Position numbers and translations under genes: made by a program. Under the pieces are notes generated by a model. That model did no database searches. It was not told the origin of the DNA and saw nothing but the letters and a program-made list of their open reading frames with translations. A stretch of 61,008 bases of DNA from Nemertoderma westbladi. Lineage: Eukaryota > Xenacoelomorpha > Nemertodermatida > Nemertodermatidae. Location of the stretch: assembly GCA_032718475.1 (NCBI GenBank), contig JAUCBJ010000465.1:1-61008 (forward strand), written 5' to 3'. Of this stretch, positions 44,166 through 55,197 are shown piece after piece (the stretch's first letter is position 1; each line of letters begins with the position of its first letter).

Positions 44166-44792
44166 ATGCTCGCTTCAGACGATGACGTAACACCCGGAAG
44201 TATGAATAATCCCTTCGACCAACCTGGTCCCTCTGGGATTCAACCCCAGGACATTATAAAAGGAAGCCGCAGCAAAAAGAAACCCTTCGGTTGTGATACT
44301 TGTGATAAAGCGTTCGCATGGAACAGCAACCTAATTCAACACCAACGGGTCCACACTGGCGAGCGTCCTTACCAATGCGGCATCTGCTACGAACGTTTCT
44401 CTCGTCTAAGCCACCTAACCGTGCACAAGCGGAGCCACAGTGGGGAGAGACCGTATAACTGCAATGAGTGCCAGAAACGTTTCCAACAACTAGGCCACCT
44501 AACCAAGCACAAGAGGACGCATTCCGGAGAACGTCCGTACGTGTGCGACACGTGTGGGAAGGAATTTACGGAGAGCTGCAATCTAATGCGCCACAAAAGA
44601 ATTCACACGAAAGATCGACCGTACGTGTGCGAGACGTGCGGGAAGGAATTTACGCAGAGCAGCAATCTACAAACTCATAAGAGATCACATACAGGGGAAC
44701 GACCGTTTAGCTGCGATACATGCGGGAAATGTTTCCTCCACCGACATCATGTAAAGGGCCACAAATGTATCCGCAGCGGGGAGACTCTGTAA
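44166..44792 (+). CDS. C2H2 zinc-finger protein, copy B
   Basis: The exon begins after tctctag at 44,131; the ATG at 44,166 gives 208 residues. Five canonical C2H2 fingers follow an acidic N-terminus and a GSRSKKK linker: FGCDTCDKAF, YQCGICYERF, YNCNECQKRF, YVCDTCGKEF and YVCETCGKEF, each C-x2-C-x12-H-x3-H with TGERP-like linkers. A sixth (FSCDTCGKCF) ends GHKCIRSG, lacking the normal last His. Tandem fingers with these linkers are typical of nuclear DNA-binding transcription regulators. After the TAA, a further finger start (NCNVCKKRFS) is readable in another frame, so the C-terminus looks shortened by a small deletion. Copy A has an additional third-type finger but lacks fingers 4-6. Confidence 0.82.
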   Translation: MLASDDDVTPGSMNNPFDQPGPSGIQPQDIIKGSRSKKKPFGCDTCDKAFAWNSNLIQHQRVHTGERPYQCGICYERFSRLSHLTVHKRSHSGERPYNCNECQKRFQQLGHLTKHKRTHSGERPYVCDTCGKEFTESCNLMRHKRIHTKDRPYVCETCGKEFTQSSNLQTHKRSHTGERPFSCDTCGKCFLHRHHVKGHKCIRSGETL

Positions 44793-45177
44793 CTGTAATG
44801 TTTGTAAGAAACGTTTCTCAACTTCCATGTATATTGGTAGATATAAGTGTTGTATGAATAATATAATATCATAATCCAATAAATGTCATTTAATTTTAAT
44901 TATTAATCTTCCAACATTTAAGACAAGTCGTACAACACCGTGTAATAATAATAACTTCAATACAGCAATAATACATAAATCACAATTCTAGACCTAACAG
45001 TAGACACCATAGCTCCCTGGTTGCAGTTTAAACTAGTAAACTATATATTAAGACGTTAGTTGTAGATTGAACTGCTACGTGCGCCTTTTGTTATAATGAT
45101 TAATAAAGGTTGTCTAGGGACTGGCCTAGCGGCCCGATAAGGAGCCGATATTGTATTTCATAAAAACTGTCAATTGG
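44793..45177. other. 3' flank of zinc-finger gene B
   Basis: It holds the remnant finger (44,795-44,830) and an AATAAA at about 44,878. No other feature. Confidence 0.4.
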
Positions 45178-45745
45178 TTGCGGTTACCAAGTTACAAATC
45201 TGAGTTTTTGGTTACAAATCTCTTTCTGGATACAAATCTGAGAATCCTGTAACAATTTAGTGTTCTCGGTTACAAATCGAAGCACCTTGGTACGAATCTG
45301 TTCTCACAATTATGATAATGATCAATGAAATGAAATGAAATTGGAGTACCTTGTTACAAATCTTAGTTTATGGTTGTGAATCTGACTTTCTGGTTTCGAA
45401 TCTGAGTTACCATTAATGAATCTGAGAACCTGGTTGGTTACGAATGGGAGTTCCCAGTTACGAATCTCGGTACCTGGTTACAAATCTGTGTTCCCACGTA
45501 AAATCAGTGTTTGGTTACAAAGATGAGCACCCAGTTACGAATTTATGTCTCTGGTTATGATTTGTAGTTACTGGTCACAGATCAGAGCACCCAGTTTTAA
45601 ATCTGAGTTCCAGGTAATAAATTCAACTGCCCAGTTACAAATCTAAGTTGTCAGAAACAAATCCAAGAACCCAGTAACAAATGCCATGAGAATATCAAAA
45701 TATCCAGTAACGAATTCAAGTACTCAATTACAAATCTGAGTGTCA
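45178..45745. repeat. Degenerate ~25-bp tandem repeat
   Basis: More than 20 diverged units of the form GGTTACAAATCTGAGTTCC. Units vary in length and sequence, so this is an old array. Confidence 0.7.
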
Positions 45746-46865
45746 GTTACCTTTTTATCAGCCAGCACTACCCCATACTAATACTGTAATTTGCACATGT
45801 TGAGCATTTATTTTATAAAAAAATTTGCAACATGATAGTAAACAAAGTTAACAAACAATGAAAATCTGTTCCTAATAATTATTTAATTAGTTAGGCCAAC
45901 ATATATCCTGTCTAAATCAAAATAATAATACCGAAATAAACCGTGATGCATTTTACTCCACCGTCAATTAATTTAAACAATGAAAAGGAACAAGACAATC
46001 TTTTTAATCTTCTTCTATAATATTTAACGTCCACATCCGCTGTACAACGAATAGGTCATTAAATTACTTTATTATAATAAACCAAATTAAATATAAAGTT
46101 TAAAATTGAAAAAAAAAATCACTCTACGGCATAAAATTAATGTATCAACCAAAATCACGATTGTATAACATCCCGCATAGCAACATAACATATTCAACAA
46201 TAACATAATCAATAACTAAGGGGCGAGCCACGAAGTGAATGAACCTTACAGTTTAGAATGGACAAATTAACATTGTCCCTCTCTCTGCCTGGATCAAATT
46301 TCGGTCGTCAATATCTCATTAACAGCTCGTGTAGTTAGTGTAACGGAATCAGACATTTCGGGATTTCCACCCCCGGGATCCCAAATTTGGGAATCGGGAT
46401 AATTTCGAATTAAATTTTAATTAATTAGATATATGAATATGAAACGGGTTTTGGGTAACTTTATATATCTTTCCAAAATCTTTTCTTCAGAGTTGGCTAT
46501 ACAAAGAGCAATCAATGTTTACCAAAATTAATATATTAAAACATTTTAAGCGTACAGTGCCTATTTGGTCGGTTCTAAAACTGTATGCTTCGGTAAGGTT
46601 AAATGACCTCGTGTGCTCTAACTCCGTACAAGGTGTACTTAATAATTACAATAATAGAATAATACAAACCAACCGCTACCAAATTAATTGGCGAAATAAA
46701 TTACAAACATCATCTACTACCCTAAATCCAAGTTCTATGTGATACTATTTCAGCACCGATTGATATACTGTAAAATAAATGAAGTATAAATAAATAGTGC
46801 ATGCAATATATAGTAATAGTAATTAATCGTTTAATAAATAATTACTTGATTCAGTATATTAAAAC
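45746..46865. other. AT-rich spacer, no recognised feature
   Basis: Only short frames without motifs. Confidence 0.4.
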
Positions 46866-46870
46866 CCTTA

Positions 46871-47686
46871 AACTGGTGGAAACTCATGAGTTTTGGGAGG
46901 GCCAATTCCGCTTGGTGGGAATTTTTATAATGGTAGTATCTGACTTGGTGAGAACTCATATTTGAGTTTATGGACTTGGTAGAGATTATATTTATTCCTA
47001 TTCCTCCTTGGTGAGAGTTTTTATTATATTTATACAGCTCAAAAAAAATAAATAGTATATAATAAAATAGTAATAAATATATAAGTAATAAATAAATAGT
47101 AAATTAAAGAATTGAATGCGGAATTATGTCAGTTTGGAACTCATTAAAAGAATGGCTTGAAAATTATCCGAACAATCTATGAATGTAAAAATGTAAGTGT
47201 TGAAATGTTCTTTATCGAATAAGACTAATTAATAATTATTTTAAAATATATAGCTGCGAATTAGTAAATTAGCGATATACTGCGTAATATATTATATATC
47301 ATCTGAAAGAGGAGAAAATTACCTACATACAGTTTGTTTCGGTGACTTATAACAATGAAACGGCCATTATTTGAAATTTGACAATTTTCCCACGCTTTAC
47401 TACCGTGTTGTTTAGCATCGTCTGGAGTCGATTTAACTACTGTTGTAAAGCTCATCAACAGCACAATACAATGGGCCTGGTGACGTTGACAGAAAAGTCA
47501 ATGCTACCTTCATGACAGCTGATAAACAAAAGTATAGCCGAAACTCATATGTGAGTTGAAACCAAGTCAGAACGGTTTTACTGTAACTCATATGAGTTTT
47601 CACCCAGTCAGAATAGATTGAAGGAAAAGTTCCCACCAAGTAGAACTTACTCTCATTAAACTCATATTTGAGTTTTCACCAAGTGG
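46871..47686. mobile_element. Inverted-repeat (MITE-like) element
   Basis: The left end CTGGTGGAAACTCATGAG ... TTGGTGGGAA is the imperfect inverse of the right end TTCCCACCAAG ... TTTGAGTTTTCACCAAG, over about 60 bp. Internal copies of ACTCATATTTGAGTT recur. No transposase frame and no clear target duplication. Confidence 0.5.
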
Positions 47687-47704
47687 AGATGCGAGAAAAG
47701 GGCT

Positions 47705-48870
47705 GATAAAACTGTTCAGAGTCCTCCATGCAGCATGATAAATGCTGAAAATAACATTTGAAGTTGTTCAGTTCAGAAGGCTTTGTGCAATATGAGAATG
47801 CCGAAAATAGCTGTTGAAACTGTTCAGAGGCCTTCGTGCAGCATGATAAATGCTGAAAAAGGCTGTTGAAACCGCTAAAAGGCCTTCATGCAGCATGATA
47901 AATGCTGAAAATGGCTGTTGAAACTGCTAAAAGGCCTTCATGCAGCATAAGAAATACTAAAAAGAGCTGATAAGACTGTTCAGATCCTTCATGCAGCATG
48001 ATAAATGCTGAAAATAACATTTGAAGTTGTTCAGAGGGCTTTGTGCAATATGAGAATGTAGAAAATAGCTGTTGAAACTGTTCAGATGCCTTCGTGCAGC
48101 ATGATAAATGCCGAAAAGGGCTTTTGAAATTGCTAAAAGGCCTTCATGCAGCATGATAAATATTGAAATGAGCTGATAAAACTGTTCAGAGTCCTCAAGG
48201 CATCATGATAAATGTTGAAAATAACATTTGAAGTTGTTCAGAGGACTTCGTGCAGTATGAGAATGCCGAAAATAGCTGTTGCATCTGTTTAGAGGCCTTC
48301 GTGCAGCATGGGAAATGCTGAAAAGAGCTGTTGAATCTGTTAAAAGCCCTCGTGCAGCATGAGAAATACTGAGAAGAGCACATAAAACTGTTCAGAATCC
48401 TTCATGCAGCATGATAAATGCTGAAAAGAACAGTTGAAATTGTTCCGACTTCCGAGGGCTTCGTGCAACATGAGAAATGTTGAAAATAGCTGTTAGAACT
48501 GTTCAGACAGTCAGAGACCTTCATGATCATGAGTTCATGCAGCATGAGAAAGGCTGAAAAGAGCTGTTGAAACTGTTAAAAGGAATTCGTAAAGCATGAT
48601 AAATGCTGAAATGAGCTGTTTAAATTGTTCAGAGGTCTTTGTGCAGCTTCATAAATACAGAAATAGCTGCGAAATTATCCAGGCCTTCGCGCCTGTAAAA
48701 GGCTTTGAAACTGTAAAAGGTTTTGAAACTGTTCTGAAGCCTTTGCGATCGTCGCAATTTTCCAACCATGCAAACACGAATTATTGAAACAATTCAGAGG
48801 CCTTCGTGTGTTCGTGCAACATGGGAAATACTGAAAAGGACTTTTAAAACGGTTGTTAAACAAATACTGA
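47705..48870. repeat. Degenerate ~50-57-bp tandem repeat
   Basis: About 20 diverged units containing CTTCATGCAGCATGATAAATG and GAAACTGTTCAGAGG. Substitutions and small indels are frequent, in contrast to the clean arrays near 2-3 kb and 18-19 kb. Confidence 0.8.
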
Positions 48871-49084
48871 AACTAAATGCCAAATAATATAAATGCTGAA
48901 ATGATCAGACCACCCTGAAAACATACAGTAGCTGTTAACACTGTAACATGCCAAGCCAAACAGCCAAACGCCAATACTGATAAACAACAACACTCAGACA
49001 CTGGGCAGCTGGGAGGTATCAGAGATGGTTGGGGAGAACTACCGGTACTATTATTTATTTATTACTTCTTTAAAAAAAGGGGGG

Positions 49085-49250
49085 GGGGGGAAACTGGACG
49101 CAAATAACAGATGATTACTCTCAAAAATAAAACTGTAACCTGTTCTATTGTGTTAGTTTATTTTTTTGGTTAAAATAATGTGCCACTGTAACCTGCTCCT
49201 TTCCATAAATTGAGAATTTAACAATGAGGCTGGATATTAATTTTCGCCAA
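49085..49250 (-). repeat. Dispersed repeat R, inverted copy
   Basis: Inverse of 27,560-27,775, again bordered by a G-run (about 49,079). Confidence 0.65.
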
Positions 49251-49379
49251 GGCGACAAACTGACAAAATTGTTTGAAAGAATGAGTCCGTCAGGTTTCAT
49301 TGTCATATTAGTTCAGACAGTCCCATACTGCCATAAAAGCATAACGCAAACCATAACCCCTTCTGCTATCTGGCTATGT

Positions 49380-49560
49380 GATTTTTTTGTGCGCCGAACG
49401 CGACGCGGCGCGGACAAAAATGTGCGCCTGCGCAGTCGGAAACAGTGCAAAATCCGCGTGCGCAGCAGAAAAACTGCGCGAGATTGGCCCGCGAAGCAGA
49501 AATTCTGCACGAGATTGGCGCGCACAGCAGAAATACTGCGCGAAATCTCCTACCACCTAG
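49380..49560. repeat. GC-rich short repeats
   Basis: Three to four units with CAGCAGAAA.ACTGCGCGAG within an unusually CpG-rich 180-bp patch. The overlapping open frames in several phases are side effects. Confidence 0.55.
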
Positions 49561-50048
49561 ACCTGCCTGCCTACTGGTCGAAGCACACCCAGACACCAAG
49601 TAAGAGGCTTATTACTGTATTATCTCATATCTGTATTACTGTATTGTCATTACCCTGTTTGCTGTTACCGGTAGTCGGCAGACTGCCAGGCAGGGGTAGG
49701 CGTAGGCCTACTGGCCTACTTACTGACTTGTGCTGTAGTCGTGTAGTGCAAGTCTGAGCCGCGCTATCAATTTTCTGAGCCTGCCTGCCTGCAGGCCTGT
49801 GCGGTGCCGCGCTCTCAATTTTCTGCGCCTGCTCCAAATTCTGGAAAAAATTGTGCGCCGAACACGTTCGGCATAAGCCTACATGCCCTACTTAGCAGAA
49901 TGGCCACAACCCGATAACCACCTGACTGCCTGTGACCACCAGCTGACCAGACTGCCAGAGCTGCAGAGACCACCCGCACCCACTGACTGACTGACGCTGA
50001 CCCAGCCACATGGCTGCCTCTGCCTGGCTGCCTGGAGCCTGGACCACT

Positions 50049-53000
50049 CAGTAGGGAACATACCCTTAACAGCTTAAATAAGCTCCAAAAGTGGGTTCTT
50101 ATTTAAGGAAAATGGCTCTTATTTAGGGGTTTTTGGGCCTTTTTTGGATATTTTTTCGACATAATATGCAAGAACTTGTTTCAGTAAAAAATACCGCATA
50201 ATTTTATTTCACAATATAAAAGTTGGTTCTTTCTTGAACATAATGCAAAAAACCAGAAAACATTTCACCGTCCGGTTTTTTTTTCTACAAGTGTTTTAAA
50301 ATTGCATCAAAAATACGACCAGTTCCTAAATAAGAGGGATTTTTTAAATTTAGGCCTACCTTATTTAAGACATCGAAATTGTACACATAAATACTAAAAG
50401 TCCTTAAATAAGAACTTTTTGACATGGGTTTCTTATTTAGGTATACAATTTCATTCCAAAATCTGCATATTCCTTAAATAAATTAAATATTTCTCATTTC
50501 TCATATATTAAATTAAATAAATTAAATTAAATATCCTTATATAATGTATCTTATAACCTCGTCTCCCAGCCCCGTTCTCCTTCTGCCCTTATCTGCTTAT
50601 GACAGTATGACAGTTATGACCTACCTGCCTGCCTAACCTTGACAGGACATTGCAAGATGCAGAGATAAGGGAGCTTCTGAGCTTAATTGGATAGGTGCAA
50701 AAATGCACAACGAGCAACAATGACCAAAAAATAGCAACAACGAGCAACAAATGAACAATGAGTAACAAAACAACGAGCAACAACGAGCAACAATGCAGCA
50801 ATGAGCAACAACGAGTAACATTGTGCAACAATGAGCAATAATAAAGTACAACAACGAGCAATAATGAGGAACAACGACTGAACGAGTAACAATGAGCAAC
50901 TACCGACTACGAACTACGAGTAACATTGAGCAACAACGAGCAAAAGTGAGCAATAATAAAGTACAACAACGAGCAACAATAAGTAACAGCGAGAAACAGC
51001 GATCAACAATGAGGAACAACGACTGAACGAGCAATAATAAAGTGCAACAACGAGAAACAACGACCAATAATTAGGACTCGAGGAACAACGAGTAACAATG
51101 AGCAACAATGACAATGAGTAACAACGAGTAACATTGAGCAATAATAATTTTAATAAAGTATAACAACGAGTACCATTGAGCAACAAAGAGCAACAATGAG
51201 AAATACTGAGCAACAATGAGCAATAATAAAGAACAACAACGAGCAATAATGAGCAACAACGACTGAACGAGCAACAACGAGTTATATTGAGCAACGAGTT
51301 ATATTGAGCAGCAATGAGCAATAATAAAGCTGTAAAGTACAACAACGAGCAACAATGAGCAACAACGACTGAACGAGCAACAACGAGTAATATTGAGCAA
51401 CAATGAGCAATAATAAAGTACAACAACGAGAAACAACGAGCAACAATGAGGAACAACGATTGAACGAGCAATAATAAAGTACAACAACGAGCAACAATGA
51501 GCAACAGCGAGCAATAATAGAGTACAACGAGCAACAATGAGCAATAATAAAGAACAACAACGAGCAACAATGAGCAATAATAAAGAACAACAACGAGCAA
51601 CAATGAGCAACAACGAGAAACATTGAGCAATAATGAGCAACAACGACTGAACGAGCAATACAACGAGTTATATTGAGCAACAACGAGTTATATTGAGCAA
51701 CAATGAGCAATAATAAAGTACAACAACGAGCAACAATGAGCAACAACGAGTAATATTGAGCAACAATGAGCAATAATAAAGTACAACAACGAGAAACAAC
51801 GATTGAACGAGCAATAATAAAGTGCAACAACGAGCAACAATGAGCAACAGCGAGCAATAATAGAGTACAACGAGCAACAACGAGCAATAATAAAGTACAA
51901 CTAACGAGCAACAATGAGCACCAACAAGCAGCAATGAGCAACAATGACCAACAATGAGGAAAAATGACCAACAACGAGAAATAATAAAGCACAACAAGCA
52001 GCAATGAGCAAGAACGAGCAACAAACTGCGTCGAACCGGATTGAATGTGGGGGAGAGCCACGTTCAAGTGAGCGAAGCCTTAGCTGGGGGTGCTATTAAC
52101 TATTTTATGGGTGCTATTAACGAGTTGTCTGTTGTTGTTGTACATTTTTTATCGCTAATAACTCGGTCATTCCTTGATGAAATTAAACGAAATTTAGTAT
52201 GTATGTAGTCTGTCAAAAGATTAGAAATAATCTGAAGTTTGGTGGGCCCCCTATCAGCTAGGGCTAGCTAAGGCTTTGATCACTTCATGCTGCGCAAAGG
52301 TCCCACGAACGTGTCCCACTCCTGCCTTAGCCAGTTGAGCCAAAACGTCATCCAGTCCTGCAGTCATCATCTTTAACCTTCATAACGTCTATCAGCTGCC
52401 TGACCGAACCATCTTTGTTCCTATTGACATGACATTGACATTGGTTTTTCACACCTTTCAAGTACAACATTGTGGACAATCCATCAAAGTGGGGCGTAAC
52501 GCGGAGCAGAAGAGGAAATGCAGGACACAAGTTCGTTTTTCGAAACTGTGCGGCGATGTCCAGTTACTTGAGTCATGTCTCATCGAAATACGTGACAATG
52601 TATGTGCGCTCAGATGGGCGATGGGCTATTCTTTTGAATATCAATGGGCTGTTCTATGCTACCATGTGAGGTAAGAATGCCAGTGCTAGCAACTTCATTA
52701 TGATACGATATTCTATAGAGGATTTATAGAGTGCAGTGCAACCATAGTCCTTATCCTTAACCCAACAATTAGCAATATACAGACTGACATAAATCAAAGA
52801 ATTATGAAAGAAGTGTAACACATACTGTAAGGAATAAGGAATATTTATTTTATTTAAGGAATGTGCAGATTTTGGAATACAAGTGTATTCCTAAATAAGA
52901 AACCCAGGTCAAAAAGTTCTTATTTAGGGACTTTTAGTATTTATGTGTACAAATTTCGATATCTTAAATAAGGTAAATTTAAAAAATCCCCCTTATTTAG

Positions 53001-53268
53001 GAACTAGTCGTATTTTTGATGCAATTTTAAAACGCTTGTAGAAAAAAAACCGGACGGTGAAATGTTTTCTGGTTTTTTGCTTTATGTTCAAGAAAGACCC
53101 AACTTTTACATTGTGAAATAAAATTATGCGGTATTTTTTCCTGAAACAAGTTATTGCATATTATATCGAAAAAATATCCAAAAAAGGCCCAAAAACCCCT
53201 AAATAAGAGCCATTTTCCTTAAATAAGAACCCACTTTTGGAGCTTATTTAAGGGTATGTTCCCTACTG
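50049..53268. mobile_element. 3.2-kb DNA transposon with ~430-bp inverted repeats
   Basis: The ends CAGTAGGGAACATACCCTTA and its inverse continue as inverted repeats of about 430 bp (50,049-50,480 and 52,840-53,268). A 5-bp direct repeat CCACT flanks the element. CAG ends suit hAT-like elements, some of which make short target repeats, but the family is not proven. The interior is a large AAC-rich array plus about 800 bp without a recognisable transposase. Confidence 0.8.
50695..52024. repeat. AAC/GAGC-rich minisatellite inside the 3.2-kb element
   Basis: Irregular units built from CAACAACGAGCAACAATGAG and AATAATAAAGTAC. Minus-strand open frames of up to 261 codons are Leu/Cys/Tyr-rich and periodic; they follow from the lack of stops in the repeat and are not taken as genes. 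Confidence 0.85.
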
Positions 53269-53283
53269 CCACTGCTGCACTGT

Positions 53284-55197
53284 CAGTCGGTGAGAAGTCA
53301 AAAATTGGACTTGAGTCCAAAATTGGACTTCGACTCCAGTTCAAGTCCAAATTTGGACTTCTGTGAGTCCAATATTGGACTTCAAATCAGCCAATTGTTC
53401 CAGGGCCTCGGTTAATTGGATCGGGCGGGATTTTATTTTTTTAATCGAAAGTATATCAAAAAATAAGAGTTTTGAACAGGGGGACCTGAAATTCACCAGG
53501 GGGAACTTTTTTTATAAGGCTTTGAATTATTACAAAAGTCCAATATTGGACTTTAAGTCCAATTTTGGACGTGATATTGAGAATCAAACTTAAAGGTACA
53601 TGAAGCATGACAGATGAGAGACAGCCAGACAGCTATTAAGTAATGGAAAGTTACCTTTGCAGCTCTCTGTATGTATCTTCAGCGTACTGTACTTAGAATA
53701 TAATCTGATAACAGGATAATGGTACATTCTAGCATTCTAGGTAGGCCTACTTTGTACTTTACTTTTAGTATATTGTTTAGTTTACATTTATGTTATTTCT
53801 AACCTTACAGCCTTATGTCCCCAGGACTTTAGAGTCTTTAGGACTAGATTGGATTATGCTCCAAAAAATATTTAATTACAAATTATAATTGGTGGAAACT
53901 GGTACCAATGCCAGGTTTGCCAACTGCAGCTGCTGCTAAGGCTAACTACAGTACAAGCTACGCTACGATTTCGTCTAAGCCTATGGGAGCCCTATCAGAA
54001 AGAAATACTACAAGTTGATGCTACCACCATCTCTTCTAATTTTTCCATACAACAGGAAGGGTATTTTAAAACGGCTGGATAATGAAAGGGGATTAACTGA
54101 TTAACGTGTTGGGGTCTTCACATAATAAAACATGAACCAATTGGGGGAAAGGAACAGGTTACAGAGGCAGGCTTTTCTAACTAAAACAATAAACGGCCAC
54201 TTTTGACTTTACCAATTGAAGGAGCCCTATCACCACATACAGACATAGGGCATGTGCTTATACATACAGAAGCAGGCTTTTCTAACCAACTACTACTACA
54301 ATCGGCATGCTGCATTGCAGCTGCATTATATATATAGGCCCTATTAAGAATGCTGTGCCGGCTTGTTGACAAAATTGCGCCTCCACAACTCCCTTACAGC
54401 TTATCACCCATGACATTTGTTAGATCATCCGCATCTCCAAGGCCAGTGTCCTTTAAGACAGTAAGAAAGATGCGTCTCAAGAAAGTCATGGGCTGTCCAC
54501 CATGCTTATTCACTCCATGAGGTGCACTGGCTGGTCCTCACAGTGAAAGCAATGTCCTGCAAAGCGGAGACGGCTTTGTTCTAGTGTCAAGCTTGGCAGC
54601 TTGGGGGAACCAATGAGACACCTCCAACTCCAACTCATGTTATATAGCGTCTGGTTGGAGATGTGTGCATTGTACTTGACACAGTGAACCTAATCCAAAC
54701 AATTAGTCAATAAACATTAACTCAATAACATAATAGGTTACAGTTTACAGTAGTCTTATTTTTGCCTTACGAAAATACCACAGGTATGGGTATGAATGAA
54801 CTAGGCCTATACAGCTATAACTCAACTACCGCGGTACGGTATACACCGCTAACTGGCTAAGGCAGTAAGGCTACCGCAAAGTCATACCACTACCGCAAAA
54901 AGTAACTACTGATGTCTGACTGTATTTATGCGATCCCTGCCTGCCTGCTTATAATACTTAGAATAATTAATTTGATCATTAAAATAATGTTGCATTGTCA
55001 GATTGTAATTATGTAATATGCATGATATGTATGTACTGATGCGGGATGCAGTTTTAATTTAAATACCGATATATACAGTATACAGTATGGGTACACTTGG
55101 AGTTGTACTCAAGTCCAATATTGGACTTCGGAGTCCAAAATTGGACTTGAAGTCTAAAATTGGACTTGAAGTCCAATTTTTGACTTCTCACCGACTG
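53284..55197. mobile_element. 1.9-kb DNA transposon with AGTCCAA subterminal repeats
   Basis: Ends CAGTCGGTGAGAAGTCAAAA and inverse, flanked by ACTGT at 53,279-53,283 and 55,198-55,202. Just inside both ends lie several copies of a self-complementary AGTCCAA(T/A)(A/T)TTGGACT block. No transposase frame. It starts ten bases after the target repeat of the 3.2-kb element and shares its CAGT start and 5-bp target size. Confidence 0.8.

Larger units (their letters stand above)
37666..44542 (+). repeat. Segmental duplication, copy B
   Basis: Direct copy of 24,206-31,157. The offset grows from 13,460 to 13,473 because of small indels. The sequence upstream of 37,666 and downstream of 44,542 is unrelated to the flanks of copy A. 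Confidence 0.95.

Noticed and set aside
49224-49757. 177-codon frame in GC-rich sequence
   Set aside because: Its open length follows from the CpG-rich short repeats; it starts inside repeat R and has no domain.
50914-52067. Long minus-strand frames of 249 and 261 codons rich in Leu, Cys and Tyr, resembling membrane proteins
   Set aside because: They run through the AAC/GAGC-rich array and are open in several frames at once. The hydrophobic look follows from the repeat composition (GTT/TTG codons).
52348-52674. Transposase remnant inside the 3.2-kb element
   Set aside because: Short frames on both strands show no catalytic motif or recognisable domain.
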